Shown here piece by piece: positions 34,350-42,097 of a stretch of 64,000 nt of DNA. The notes beneath the pieces were generated by a model. It did not search any database. It was given only the letters and a program-made list of their open reading frames with translations, and was not told the origin of the DNA. Numbering within the stretch: position 1 is the first letter of the stretch; every line of letters begins with the position of its first letter. Source of the DNA: Curtobacterium sp. MCPF17_002. Its GTDB lineage: Bacteria > Actinomycetota > Actinomycetes > Actinomycetales > Microbacteriaceae. The translations under genes were made by a program, and so were the position numbers. The DNA lies in assembly GCF_003234115.2 (NCBI RefSeq), contig NZ_CP126251.1:3100001-3164000 (forward strand). Direction: 5' to 3'.

Positions 34350-35357
34350 ATGCGCGCAACCGTGCGGGACGTGGCCGCCCTCGCCGGGGTGTCGCCGAAG
34401 ACCGTCTCCAACGTCATCAACGGCGGCGTCGTGGTGCGCCCGGAGACCAAGGCCCGGGTCGAGCAGGCACTCGCCGAGCTCGACTACGTGCCGAACCTCT
34501 CCGCCCGTGGGCTGCGCAACGGCCGGTCCGGAGCGATCGCGCTGACCCTCCCCGAGATGGCGAGCGCGTACTCCGCCGAACTGGCGCAGTGGTTCGTCGA
34601 ACTCGCTCGGGAGCGCGGGTGGACCGTGCAGCTCGACCAGACCGGCAACGACCCGGCACGGGAGCGCGACCTGGTGTCGCGGGCACGCGCACACCTCGTC
34701 GACGGGCTGATCCTCAACCCGGTGTCCCTCAGCGCGAGCGTCCTCGCCGGGGCCGAGGGGCTGCCACCGACGGTCGTGATCGGTGAGGTCGAGCCGGAGC
34801 ACGTCGACCAGGTGCACGTCGACAGCCGTGCGGCGGCCGAACAGGTCACCGCGTACCTCGTGTCGCGCGGGCACCGCCGGATCGCGATCGTCGGTGCGGC
34901 CCGGGCCGAGGCTCCGACCGCCACGAGCGAGCTCCGGGAGCGCGGGTACCTCGAGGGGCTCGCCGCCGCGGGCATCGCCCCCGACCCGGACCTGCGCGTC
35001 CCGCTGCCCGGGTGGACGACCAGCGCGGCCGCCTCGGCGTTCGTGGAGTGGCTCGACGAGCACCCGCTGCCCGACGCGGTGTTCGCGTTCACGGACTCGA
35101 TCGCGTTCGGGGTGCTCCACGTCCTCGCGGCGCGGGGCATCCGGGTGCCGGAGCAGGTGAGCGTCATCGGGTTCGACGACGTCGACGGAGCCGCGTACGC
35201 GATCCCGGCGCTCAGCACGGTGTCGTTCGACCGGCGGGCCTTCGCGACCGCTGCCCTCGACCTGCTCACCCGGCGGATCGAGGACCGCGAGGCCCCTCCG
35301 GAGACCGTCGTGATCCCGCACCGCATCGTCGAGCGTTCGAGCGTCGCCCCGCGCTGA
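34350..35357 (+). CDS. LacI-family transcriptional regulator
   Basis: 335 residues. The DNA-binding head is canonical (TVRDVAALAGVSPKTVSNVINGG at residues 4-26, then LDYVPNLSARGL as hinge). A periplasmic-binding-protein-like sensor follows, ending in VSVIGFDDVDGAAY and the C-terminal RRIEDREAPPETVVIPHRIVERSS. It is the only LacI protein in the window and so the leading candidate to bind the palindromes at the sugar ABC/Gfo-Idh promoter. TACGCT at 34337-34342 is 7 nt before the ATG (leaderless). Confidence 0.92.
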   Translation: MRATVRDVAALAGVSPKTVSNVINGGVVVRPETKARVEQALAELDYVPNLSARGLRNGRSGAIALTLPEMASAYSAELAQWFVELARERGWTVQLDQTGNDPARERDLVSRARAHLVDGLILNPVSLSASVLAGAEGLPPTVVIGEVEPEHVDQVHVDSRAAAEQVTAYLVSRGHRRIAIVGAARAEAPTATSELRERGYLEGLAAAGIAPDPDLRVPLPGWTTSAAASAFVEWLDEHPLPDAVFAFTDSIAFGVLHVLAARGIRVPEQVSVIGFDDVDGAAYAIPALSTVSFDRRAFATAALDLLTRRIEDREAPPETVVIPHRIVERSSVAPR

Positions 35358-35363
35358 CGACGC

Positions 35364-35486
35364 CGAGCGCGTGCGTCGTTTCGCGCCGAGCGACACCTCA
35401 CGCCGTCGCCCACGCGTGGACTGTCGCTCGGCGCGTGACCACGTCCGAGCGACGTCGAGCGCGTGCGTCGTTTCGCGCCGAGCGAC
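35364..35486. repeat. 31-bp direct repeat flanking a complementary arm (bistable hairpin)
   Basis: A 31-bp sequence occurs identically at 35364-35394 and 35456-35486. Between them, TGTCGCTCGGCGC (35422-35434) is complementary to the GCGCCGAGCGACA end of the first copy (35383-35395, 14 bp with one further pair) and to the matching part of the second. The middle arm can therefore fold either way. It lies between the lacI stop and the VOC promoter. The stem is related to the hairpin at 57630. Confidence 0.75.
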
Positions 35487-35511
35487 GTCGCCCCGGCGTA
35501 CGCTCCGCCGC

Positions 35512-35898
35512 ATGACCGCCGCTGACCCGTCGATGCCGACGCTCGCCGCCACCGTGCTGCAGTCCCCGGACGCCACCGCCCTCGCCCGCTTCTACGGCGC
35601 CCTCACCGGCTGGACCGTGTTCGAGGACGACCCCACCTGGGCCAGGGTCCGTCCCGCCGACGGCCCGGGGCTCTCCGTGCAGTACGAGCCCGCCTACGTC
35701 GCGCCGACGTGGCCCGGCACCGAGGACGCCCCCGGGATGCAGCTGCACCTCGACTTCCAGGTGGAGGACCTGCCCGCCGCGGTCTCCCGTGCCGAGCGGC
35801 TCGGCGCCCGCCAGGCGGAGTACCAGCCGCAGGACGACGTGCGCGTGATGCTCGACCCGGACGGGCACCCGTTCTGCCTGTTCCTGCCGGGCGCCTGA
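35512..35898 (+). CDS. VOC-family (glyoxalase-like) protein
   Basis: 128 residues: LAATVLQSPDATALARFYGALTGW, YVAPTWPGTEDAPGMQLHLDFQVEDLPAAV, and the ending VMLDPDGHPFCLF. It resembles the VOC gene at 22548 in its WPGxxxP and DPxGHPFCL motifs, suggesting an older duplication. TACGCT at 35499-35504 lies 7 nt before the ATG, directly after the bistable hairpin. Substrate unknown. Confidence 0.82.
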   Translation: MTAADPSMPTLAATVLQSPDATALARFYGALTGWTVFEDDPTWARVRPADGPGLSVQYEPAYVAPTWPGTEDAPGMQLHLDFQVEDLPAAVSRAERLGARQAEYQPQDDVRVMLDPDGHPFCLFLPGA

Positions 35899-35917
35899 GC
35901 CTCGGGGGACGTCGGCA

Positions 35918-36042
35918 CGTCGCACCGTGCGAGGTCCCCCTCGAACCGTGCAACGTCGCACGGTGCGAGGTCCGCCGAACCGTGCGAGGTTGCACACTCC
36001 GTGCTGGGTGCCGACGGCAGCACGGAACACGGAACCCCGCAC
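35918..36042. repeat. GTGCGAGGT-family element, copy A
   Basis: Two near-identical 20-bp repeats start at 35918 and 35953 (CGTCGCACcGTGCGAGGTCC, one base different). A hairpin follows (35982-36042) with a strong inner stem CCGTGCTG/CAGCACGG and an outer GTGCGAGG arm. It separates a VOC gene from the convergent lipase gene. The same motifs recur at 52646 and 59032. Confidence 0.75.
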
Positions 36043-36048
36043 CGTTCG

Positions 36049-36807
36049 TCACGGACCCGCGCCACCCGCGCCGCCCGCCGGGTCCGCGGCCGCCAGCACC
36101 GCCGAGCGCGTCCGCGCGTCCCCGAGGATCCGGAAGTGCCCGCCCACCGGCACCCGCACGTTCGTGGCCCCGGCGAGCGCGCTGCCCTCCGGGATGAGCG
36201 TGTCGAACACCCCGAAGACCGAGGTGATCCGCGCGTTCGCGTCGAGTTCCCGCGCGAGCCCCGCCAGCACCGGGTCCGCCGCACGGAACGCCCGCAGGTG
36301 GCGCACGGGCGCGAGCCGCGCGTACCCGGACCCGGCGAACGGCGTCGACACCGCCACCATCCGGTCGATCCTCCCGTGGCCGTCGAGCCGCGTCATCGCG
36401 TACTTCCCGATCAGCCCGCCCTTGCTGTGCGCCACGACGAGGACGTTCCGCAGGTCGTGCTCCTCGAGGTACGCGAGGACCTCTTCCGCCGACTCGGGCA
36501 CGGGTCGCAGGTTGTGCCGGAGCACCGGCAGCACGTGCACCGGGTGGCCCCGGTCGTGCAGCGCGTCCATCAGCGGGCGCATGAAGTGCCAGGTCTCGTA
36601 GACGCCGGGGACCACGACGACGGGCTGGCCGTCGCCGCTCCGGTAGTCGTCGGCGGTGGTCGGTCCGAGGCTCCGCACCTGCCACCTGACCGCGTACCAC
36701 CAGTCGAGTGCGGCCCACCATCCGCGACGCACCAGGGAGATCCGGACGGGAGGCGCGGTGCGGTCCGTCCGCGTCGGCCCGGCTCCGGACGTGGTCGCGT
36801 CCGTCAC
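36049..36807 (-). CDS. Alpha/beta hydrolase, triacylglycerol-lipase-like
   Basis: 252 residues. The oxyanion-strand VVVVPGVYETW, the nucleophile elbow VVAHSKGGLIG, and a late His in VGGHFRILGD fit an alpha/beta-fold lipase/esterase. No signal peptide is present, although a Trp-rich RRGWWAALDWWYAVRW segment near residue 30 may touch the membrane. The GTG overlaps the stop of the upstream alpha/beta hydrolase (GTGA), so the two hydrolases form one operon. Substrate unknown. Confidence 0.82.
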   Translation of the reverse strand: MTDATTSGAGPTRTDRTAPPVRISLVRRGWWAALDWWYAVRWQVRSLGPTTADDYRSGDGQPVVVVPGVYETWHFMRPLMDALHDRGHPVHVLPVLRHNLRPVPESAEEVLAYLEEHDLRNVLVVAHSKGGLIGKYAMTRLDGHGRIDRMVAVSTPFAGSGYARLAPVRHLRAFRAADPVLAGLARELDANARITSVFGVFDTLIPEGSALAGATNVRVPVGGHFRILGDARTRSAVLAAADPAGGAGGAGP

Positions 36808-37577
36808 CGCAGTCCCTCCAGGGTCTGGACGCGCTGGAACTCGCCGACGAGCCGGGCGAACGCCACCGGCTGGTGCTCCTGCACGTGGTGCGGCCCGGGC
36901 AGCTCGACGAACGCCCCGCGAGGCGCGGCGGCAGCCAGTCGGGCCGCCCAGTCGCGCCGCCCGATCGGGTCCCGGGTGCCACGGACGACGAGGACGGGCT
37001 GCCCGACGTGCGGCATCGTGTCCTCGAGCCGGTGCCGGAGCATCGGTCCGAGTTCACGGAGGTACTGCGGGACGCTGCGGAAGTAGTCCGTCAGGACGAC
37101 GGTGTTCATCCGGACACCCTCGGTGAGGCAGTCGCGCGCGAGGTCGATCCCCTGCAGGAGTGCCGATCGACGGCCCGGGACGACGACGGGCCCGACGAGG
37201 ACCACCGACTCGACGTCGTCGACGTGCCGGCGTGCGGCCTCGGCGACGATCTGGGTGCCCATCGACTGCCCCACCAGCACGAGCGGACCGGCGCCGCGGG
37301 AACGGGCGGCCCGGACGACGATGTCCGCGAGTTCCTCGACCTGCAGCGGCCGTCCGGCGCCGGGCAACCCGCCGAAGCCCGGCATGTCGACGCTGACGGT
37401 GCGGTGGGTCGCGGCGAGTGCCCGCTGCGTCCGGCGGAAGGAGCGGTGCGACATCCCGATGCCGTGGACGAGGACGACCGTCGGTGCCAGGTCGTCCCGG
37501 ACCCGCCCGGCCGGGGCGAGCGTGTGGAGGCGCACGGGCAACCCGTCGATCCGGACGGTCTCCACCTTGGCGCGCAC
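36804..37577 (-). CDS. Alpha/beta hydrolase
   Basis: 257 residues. Core motifs: VVLVHGIGMSHRSFR (oxyanion), DMPGFG, the nucleophile elbow VGQSMGTQ, the acid region VVRGTRDPIG, and the catalytic His in GPHHVQEH. It is a generic esterase/lipase-like enzyme with no lid signature that would narrow the substrate. The GTG at 37577 is preferred because TACCCT ends 6 nt before it. First gene of a two-hydrolase operon. Confidence 0.85.
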   Translation of the reverse strand: MRAKVETVRIDGLPVRLHTLAPAGRVRDDLAPTVVLVHGIGMSHRSFRRTQRALAATHRTVSVDMPGFGGLPGAGRPLQVEELADIVVRAARSRGAGPLVLVGQSMGTQIVAEAARRHVDDVESVVLVGPVVVPGRRSALLQGIDLARDCLTEGVRMNTVVLTDYFRSVPQYLRELGPMLRHRLEDTMPHVGQPVLVVRGTRDPIGRRDWAARLAAAAPRGAFVELPGPHHVQEHQPVAFARLVGEFQRVQTLEGLR

Positions 37578-37696
37578 GCCCCGAGGGTACGCGGAGCGCC
37601 CTGCACGGCCACGGTGGTGAACGGGCCCCGTGCTGCACAGTCCCACGTCAGCGTCGTCATCGCCCGCGCATAGGGAACGGGTGTGCACTCGTCCGC

Positions 37697-38320
37697 ATGA
37701 ACGACGACACCACCACGGACCCCGCGGACCGCGGCGAGTCCCCCGCTGCCGAGCCGACGAGCTCGACCGGCACGACCGTCCCGACCAGCAGCGCCTCGCC
37801 GGCGGGCTGGGGAGCGGCTCCGACGCCCACGTCGACCTCCACCCTCGACGTCCCCGCCCCGACGCCCGCCGGCCCGTACGCCGCGCAGGACCCGTACACG
37901 GCACCGAACCCGTACTCCGGGCACGACCCCTACGCGCCGAACCCGTACCAGGTGCCGAGCACCTCGGGCGCGGCCTGGCAGCAGGGCGCCCCGCACGGTG
38001 CGACCCCCTGGTACGGCAGCGCCGCGACGACGCGCAAGGGCGGCCCGAAGCCGCCGTGGTTCTCGCCCGTGATCGCCGTGGCCGTCGGCCTCGCGGCGCT
38101 CCTCGTCGGCGGCGGCATCGGCTTCGCCGTCGGGCACGCGATCGGTGGCTCGAGCAACTCGACGACGCAGGTCCCCGGCACGAACCAGTTGCCCGGCGGC
38201 GGCACCGGCCAGTTCCCGGGCAACGGCACCCAGGGCGGCACCGGGAGCGGCACCGACGACGGCACCGGCTCCGGGACGGGTACCGGTTCGGACACGAGCG
38301 GTTCCTCCGCGAACAGCTGA
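37697..38320 (+). CDS. Single-pass membrane protein with Pro/Tyr-rich N-terminus and Gly/Ser/Thr tail
   Basis: 207 residues, not recognised. The N-terminal half is low-complexity Ser/Thr/Pro with repeated DPYxAPNPY-like motifs (QDPYTAPNPYSGHDPYAPNPY region). One membrane segment (PVIAVAVGLAALLVGGGIGFAVGHAIGG) follows near residue 120, then a flexible GTGSGTxxG tail. The positive side of the membrane segment suggests a cytoplasmic Pro-rich domain and an outside tail. Such architectures are frequent in actinobacterial cell-envelope proteins of unknown role. Confidence 0.7.
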   Translation: MNDDTTTDPADRGESPAAEPTSSTGTTVPTSSASPAGWGAAPTPTSTSTLDVPAPTPAGPYAAQDPYTAPNPYSGHDPYAPNPYQVPSTSGAAWQQGAPHGATPWYGSAATTRKGGPKPPWFSPVIAVAVGLAALLVGGGIGFAVGHAIGGSSNSTTQVPGTNQLPGGGTGQFPGNGTQGGTGSGTDDGTGSGTGTGSDTSGSSANS

Positions 38321-38336
38321 GCGCTACGCTCCGGTC

Positions 38337-38885
38337 ATGCGCAAGCTCACCGCTGGTCTGTTCGCCTCCGTCGACGGCGTCGTGCAGGACCCCTTCCGGT
38401 TCCAGTACGACTCCTTCGACGACGAGCTCGGTGCCGGGATGGGCGCCTTCATGGCCCGGACCGACACCGTCCTGCTCGGGAAGAACAGTTACCTCGAGTG
38501 GAGCGAGTGGTGGCCCGCCCACCCGGAGGACGGCTTCGGCCAGTGGATCAACCCGATCGAGAAGCACGTGGCCTCGACCACCCTCGGCGACGACCTGGCG
38601 TGGGAGAACAGCACGCGCATCACGGGCGACCTCGACGACTTCGTCCGTGACCTCAAGCAGCGCGACGGGGCCGACATCGCCGTCTGCGGGAGCGTCACCG
38701 TCGTCCGCCACCTGCTCTTCGCGGGCCTCCTCGACGAACTCCAGCTGATGGTGCACCCGGCCATCGCCGGAGCCGGCCGCAAGCTCTTCGAGCCGACCGA
38801 CCCGGCCACGCGCCTGCGGCTGGTCAGCAGCACCGTGACGAGCAAGGGCAACGTCGTGAGCACCTACGCACCGCTGGAGGTGTGA
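38337..38885 (+). CDS. RibD C-terminal/dihydrofolate-reductase-like protein (YyaP type)
   Basis: 182 residues. The fold is indicated by MRKLTAGLFASVDGVVQDP, TDTVLLGKNSYLEW, IAVCGSVTVVRHLL and GLLDELQLMVHPAIAGAGRKLF, all standard for the RibD_C group of NADPH-dependent reductases. True DHFR or RibD function is not implied. TACGCT at 38325-38330 lies 6 nt before the ATG, only 17 bp after the upstream stop. Followed by two hairpins. Confidence 0.82.
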   Translation: MRKLTAGLFASVDGVVQDPFRFQYDSFDDELGAGMGAFMARTDTVLLGKNSYLEWSEWWPAHPEDGFGQWINPIEKHVASTTLGDDLAWENSTRITGDLDDFVRDLKQRDGADIAVCGSVTVVRHLLFAGLLDELQLMVHPAIAGAGRKLFEPTDPATRLRLVSSTVTSKGNVVSTYAPLEV

Positions 38886-38963
38886 CGGAGGCGAGCCGCC
38901 TCCCTCGCGGGCTCCGTCGGCGCGACCCGCGCGACGCTCCGCGTCGCCGCCGAGCGGGTCGCG
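38884..38963 (+). terminator. Two consecutive hairpins after the RibD-like gene
   Basis: GACGGAG/CTCCGTC (38884-38890 with 38912-38918) encloses GGAGGCG/CGCCTCC (38887-38893 with 38897-38903) as an alternative. Immediately after, CGCGACCCGC (38921-38930) pairs with GCGGGTCGCG (38954-38963) around an inner GCGACGC/GCGTCGC stem. They lie between the RibD-like gene and the ndh promoter. Confidence 0.55.
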
Positions 38964-39047
38964 CCCGGCCCCGTGAACAGGGCGTGGGCCAACCGCGCGT
39001 ACCCTCAGAGGCGACCGATCTCACCACTCGAGGAAGCCGGAGTCAGC

Positions 39048-40346
39048 ATGCCCCAGGACACCCGCCCGCACGTCGTCATCGTCGGCGGTGGATTCGCCGG
39101 TGTCGCCGCGATGCGCGAACTCGCCGACGCACCGGTCCGGGTGACCCTGGTCGACCGCCACGTCTACAACATGTTCCAGCCCCTCATGTACCAGGTGGCG
39201 ACGGGCGGCCTGAACGCCGGCGACGTGACGTACTTCCTCCGCAGCCTCCGCGCGAAGCAGCGCAACGCCGAGTTCCGGCACGGCCTGCTCACCGGCATCC
39301 GGGCCGACGAGCGCATCGCCGAGATGTCCGACGGCGAGCACCTGCACTACGACTGGCTCATCCTGGCCAACGGGGTGAACACGAGCTACTTCGGCACCCC
39401 CGGCGCGTACGAGTACGCGTACTCGATGTACTCCCGTTCGCAGGCGCTCCGCATCCGCGACGAGCTGTTCACCCGACTCGAGGAAGCCGCGGCGAACCAG
39501 GGTCCGGACGAGATCAAGATCGTCATCGTGGGCGGCGGCGCGACCGGCGTCGAGATGGCCGGCGCGCTCGCCGAACTCCGCGACCAGGCCCTCGTCGGCG
39601 CCTACCCGGAGATCGAGCGCGGCAACATCTCGATCACCCTCGTGCACCGCAGCGGCGAGCTCCTCAAGCCGTTCGCCCCGCGCCTCCGTCGGTACGCGGC
39701 GAAGATCCTGCGGAAGCGCGGCGTCGTGCTGCGCCTCAACACGGGTGTCGCCGAGGTGAAGCGCGACGGCGTCGTGACCGCCGAGGGCGAGTTCATCCCC
39801 GCGTCGCAGGTCATCTGGGCGACCGGTGTCACGGCGCACAAAGAGGTGGCGGGCTGGGGCATGCCGCAGACACACGGCGGGCGCATCCAGGTGAACGACG
39901 ACCTCAGCGTGAAGGGCGTCGAGCGCATCTTCTCCGCCGGGGACATCGCGGCGCAGGACGACGCCCTCGCTCAGCTCGCGCAGCCGGCACTGCAGGGTGG
40001 TCGGCACTGCGCACGGTCGATCGTCCGGCTCATCGAGGGCAGGTCGACCGAGCACTTCAAGTACTTCGACAAGGGCACGATGGCGACGATCGGCACGAAC
40101 GCCGCGGTCGCGCAGCTGCGGGGCGGCATCACGATGGTCGGGCCGATCGCGTGGGCGGCCTGGGTCGCGGTGCACATCGCGTCGCTGCTCGGCAACGGCA
40201 ACCGGCTGTCGACGCTGTCGCACTTCTTCGTCCGCTACCTGTGGTTCATGCGGAAGCGCTCGATCCCGATCGTGGGCGACGTCCGGCCCGTCCGGCCGAA
40301 CGGCGACCGCGAGCCCGACCCCTGGCAGCTGCAGAAGGCCGAGTAG
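39048..40346 (+). CDS. ndh: Type II NADH dehydrogenase (NDH-2)
   Basis: 432 residues. NDH-2 transfers electrons from NADH to quinone through FAD without pumping protons, at the inner face of the membrane. Two dinucleotide-binding motifs are visible: VIVGGGFAGVAAMREL near residue 15 for FAD and IVIVGGGATGVEMAG near 160 for NADH. The quinone-site AQLAQPALQGG and the C-terminal amphipathic, hydrophobic stretch (MVGPIAWAAWVAVHIASLLG) that anchors it are also present. GGAG 5 nt before the ATG gives the start; TACCCT at 39000-39005 is a possible -10, so this one has a leader. Confidence 0.9.
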   Translation: MPQDTRPHVVIVGGGFAGVAAMRELADAPVRVTLVDRHVYNMFQPLMYQVATGGLNAGDVTYFLRSLRAKQRNAEFRHGLLTGIRADERIAEMSDGEHLHYDWLILANGVNTSYFGTPGAYEYAYSMYSRSQALRIRDELFTRLEEAAANQGPDEIKIVIVGGGATGVEMAGALAELRDQALVGAYPEIERGNISITLVHRSGELLKPFAPRLRRYAAKILRKRGVVLRLNTGVAEVKRDGVVTAEGEFIPASQVIWATGVTAHKEVAGWGMPQTHGGRIQVNDDLSVKGVERIFSAGDIAAQDDALAQLAQPALQGGRHCARSIVRLIEGRSTEHFKYFDKGTMATIGTNAAVAQLRGGITMVGPIAWAAWVAVHIASLLGNGNRLSTLSHFFVRYLWFMRKRSIPIVGDVRPVRPNGDREPDPWQLQKAE

Positions 40347-40353
40347 GCGGCGA

Positions 40354-40397
40354 CGGCCTGGAGGCGCGGGGCGGCGCCGCCACGCGCCTCCAGGCCG
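40354..40397. repeat. GGAGGCGCG-family palindrome, copy 5 (fully symmetric)
   Basis: CGGCCTGGAGGCGCG (40354-40368) pairs perfectly with 40383-40397. After a single mismatch, the inside GGCGGCGCCGCC is itself self-complementary, so the whole 44-nt element is one palindrome. It separates the convergent ndh and SDR genes. Confidence 0.8.
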
Positions 40398-40414
40398 CCC
40401 TCTGGGCACCTCGA

Positions 40415-41320
40415 CTACGCGACGCGGACGTCGAAGTAGGCGCCGGCGGCGATGTCCTCGAGGAGGCCCGGGCCGGTCGGCTCCCAGCCGAGGAGCTCCC
40501 GCGTCGCGTCGGACGTCGCGGACATCTCCATGCCGAAGAAGTTCCCGATGAACCCGAAGTGGTCGACCGCGTCGGCCGGGTCGATCGAGGTCACGGGCAG
40601 CCCGAGTCCCTCGCCGATGGCCTCGGCGATCGCCCGGGTCGGGATCGAGGTCTCGGCGACGGCGTGCAGGCGTGCGCCGGCCGGGGCCTGCTCGAGTCCG
40701 AGCCGCACGAGCCGCGCGGCATCGGTGACGTGCACGGCTGCCCAGCCGTTCGTGCCATCGCCGACGTAGCCCGAGACGCCGTTCTTGCGCGCGGCCGCGG
40801 CGATGAGCGCGATGAAGCCGTGGTCTCCGGTGCCGTGCGTCGTGGGGCTGAAGCGGGCCGCGATGGTGCGGACGCCCTGGTCGACGAAGTCGAGGGCGCG
40901 GTTCTCGCTGCCGCCGCGCATGCTGTCCGGCCCGACGAACGGGTTCGCGTCGGTCTCGTTCGCCGGACGCCCCGATGCCATGCCGGCGACGCCGGAGGCC
41001 ACGACGAACGGCCGGTCGGTGCCGACGAGCGCCTCGGCGATCGTCTCGACGGCGGCCCGCTCGCTCGCGTTGGTGGCGGCGGCGTTCGCCCAGTCGTGCT
41101 TGTTCGCGAGGTGCAGGACGCCCTCGGAATCCGCGGCACCGCGACGGATGGCGTCGAGGTCGTCGAGGTCTCCGCGGAGGACCGTGACGCCCTTCGCCTC
41201 GAGGGCTGCGGCGGAGGCATCGGAGCGGGCGAGGCCGGTGACGGCGTGCCCGGCGGCGAGGAGGTCGTCGACGGTGTGGGAGCCGATCCATCCGGAGGCC
41301 CCGGTGACGAACACGTGCAT
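40415..41320 (-). CDS. Atypical extended SDR / NAD(P)-binding protein
   Basis: 301 residues. The Rossmann motif is VTGASGWIGS at residues 6-15, with RSD after the second strand suggesting NADPH. The YxxxK of active SDRs is not seen; the corresponding region reads SMRGGSENRALDF. Later segments (HVTDAARLVRLGLE, RAIAEAIGEGLGLP) fit the extended epimerase-like group. AAGGAA lies 8 nt before the ATG. It is divergent from a TetR regulator with two operators between them. Confidence 0.82.
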   Translation of the reverse strand: MHVFVTGASGWIGSHTVDDLLAAGHAVTGLARSDASAAALEAKGVTVLRGDLDDLDAIRRGAADSEGVLHLANKHDWANAAATNASERAAVETIAEALVGTDRPFVVASGVAGMASGRPANETDANPFVGPDSMRGGSENRALDFVDQGVRTIAARFSPTTHGTGDHGFIALIAAAARKNGVSGYVGDGTNGWAAVHVTDAARLVRLGLEQAPAGARLHAVAETSIPTRAIAEAIGEGLGLPVTSIDPADAVDHFGFIGNFFGMEMSATSDATRELLGWEPTGPGLLEDIAAGAYFDVRVA

Positions 41321-41349
41321 GGTGGTTCCTTTCGCAGGTGTCCACGGCG

Positions 41350-41400
41350 TGATGTCATGAACTGACATCACCGTAGCACTCGATGTCAGCCGCTGTCATC
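41350..41400. promoter_or_regulatory. Twin TetR operators between the SDR and TetR genes
   Basis: Operator 1 is a perfect palindrome, TGATGTCA-N5-TGACATCA at 41350-41370. Operator 2 (41382-41400) has half-sites GATGTCA and TGTCATC with one broken pair. Centres are about 31 bp apart, roughly three helical turns, so both can be bound on one face of the DNA. Both divergent promoters should be covered. Confidence 0.75.
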
Positions 41401-41414
41401 AGTAGACTGCGGTC

Positions 41415-41987
41415 ATGGCTCGATGGCAACCCGGAACCCGCGAACGGCTGCAGGCGACGGCGCTGCAGCTCTTCGCGTCGCGGGGGTACGACCAGACGAC
41501 CGTCGCGGAGATCGCCGCCGCGGCCGAGGTCACCGAGCGCACCTTCTTCCGGCACTTCGCCGACAAGCGCGAGGTCCTCTTCGCCGGGCAGGACGACTTC
41601 CTGGGGATGTTCACCGGGCCGATCGAGACAGCCCCGGCCGAGACCGCACCGTTCGACCTCGTCCGGCTGGCGCTCGAGGCCAGCGGCGCCTTCTTCCCCG
41701 ACGATCGTCGCCCGTGGTCGCGGGGACGGCAGGAGATCATCGACGCGCACCCGGCCCTCGGCGAGCGGGAACTCGGGAAGCTCGCGACGCTCAAGGGCCG
41801 GCTCGGCGAGGTCTTCCGCGAGCGCGGCATCCCCGAGCCGGCGGCCACCATGGCGGCGGAGACGGCGGTCACGGTGTTCCACCTGTCGTTCGCACAGTGG
41901 ATCGCCGCCGACGAGGACCGCTCCTTCCGGGCCATCGCCCGCGAGCGGCTCGACGCCCTGACGAGTCTGGTGCACCCCGCGCACTGA
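41415..41987 (+). CDS. TetR-family repressor
   Basis: 190 residues. HTH: TRERLQATALQLFASRGYDQTTVAEIAAAAEVTERTFFRHFADKRE (standard TetR layout, residues about 8-53). The C-terminal ligand domain is short. It is divergent from the SDR gene at 41320 with two TGATGTCA-type operators between, which predicts mutual control. The inducer is unknown. Confidence 0.9.
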   Translation: MARWQPGTRERLQATALQLFASRGYDQTTVAEIAAAAEVTERTFFRHFADKREVLFAGQDDFLGMFTGPIETAPAETAPFDLVRLALEASGAFFPDDRRPWSRGRQEIIDAHPALGERELGKLATLKGRLGEVFRERGIPEPAATMAAETAVTVFHLSFAQWIAADEDRSFRAIARERLDALTSLVHPAH

Positions 41988-42022
41988 GGGTCCTCTTACC
42001 CGCGGGGAGCACGCTGGTCGGT

Positions 42023-42052
42023 ACCAGGGACGACCAGGGACGACCAGGGACG
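42023..42052. repeat. 10-bp tandem repeat (three copies)
   Basis: ACCAGGGACG occurs three times in tandem upstream of the second acyltransferase gene, spaced one helical turn apart. This could be a slippage product or a set of helically phased binding sites; nothing else supports a binding role. Confidence 0.7.
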
Positions 42053-42097
42053 CCGCGACCAGGACGCCGGTCCGGCGTGACCCCGCAGGGAGGGAAC

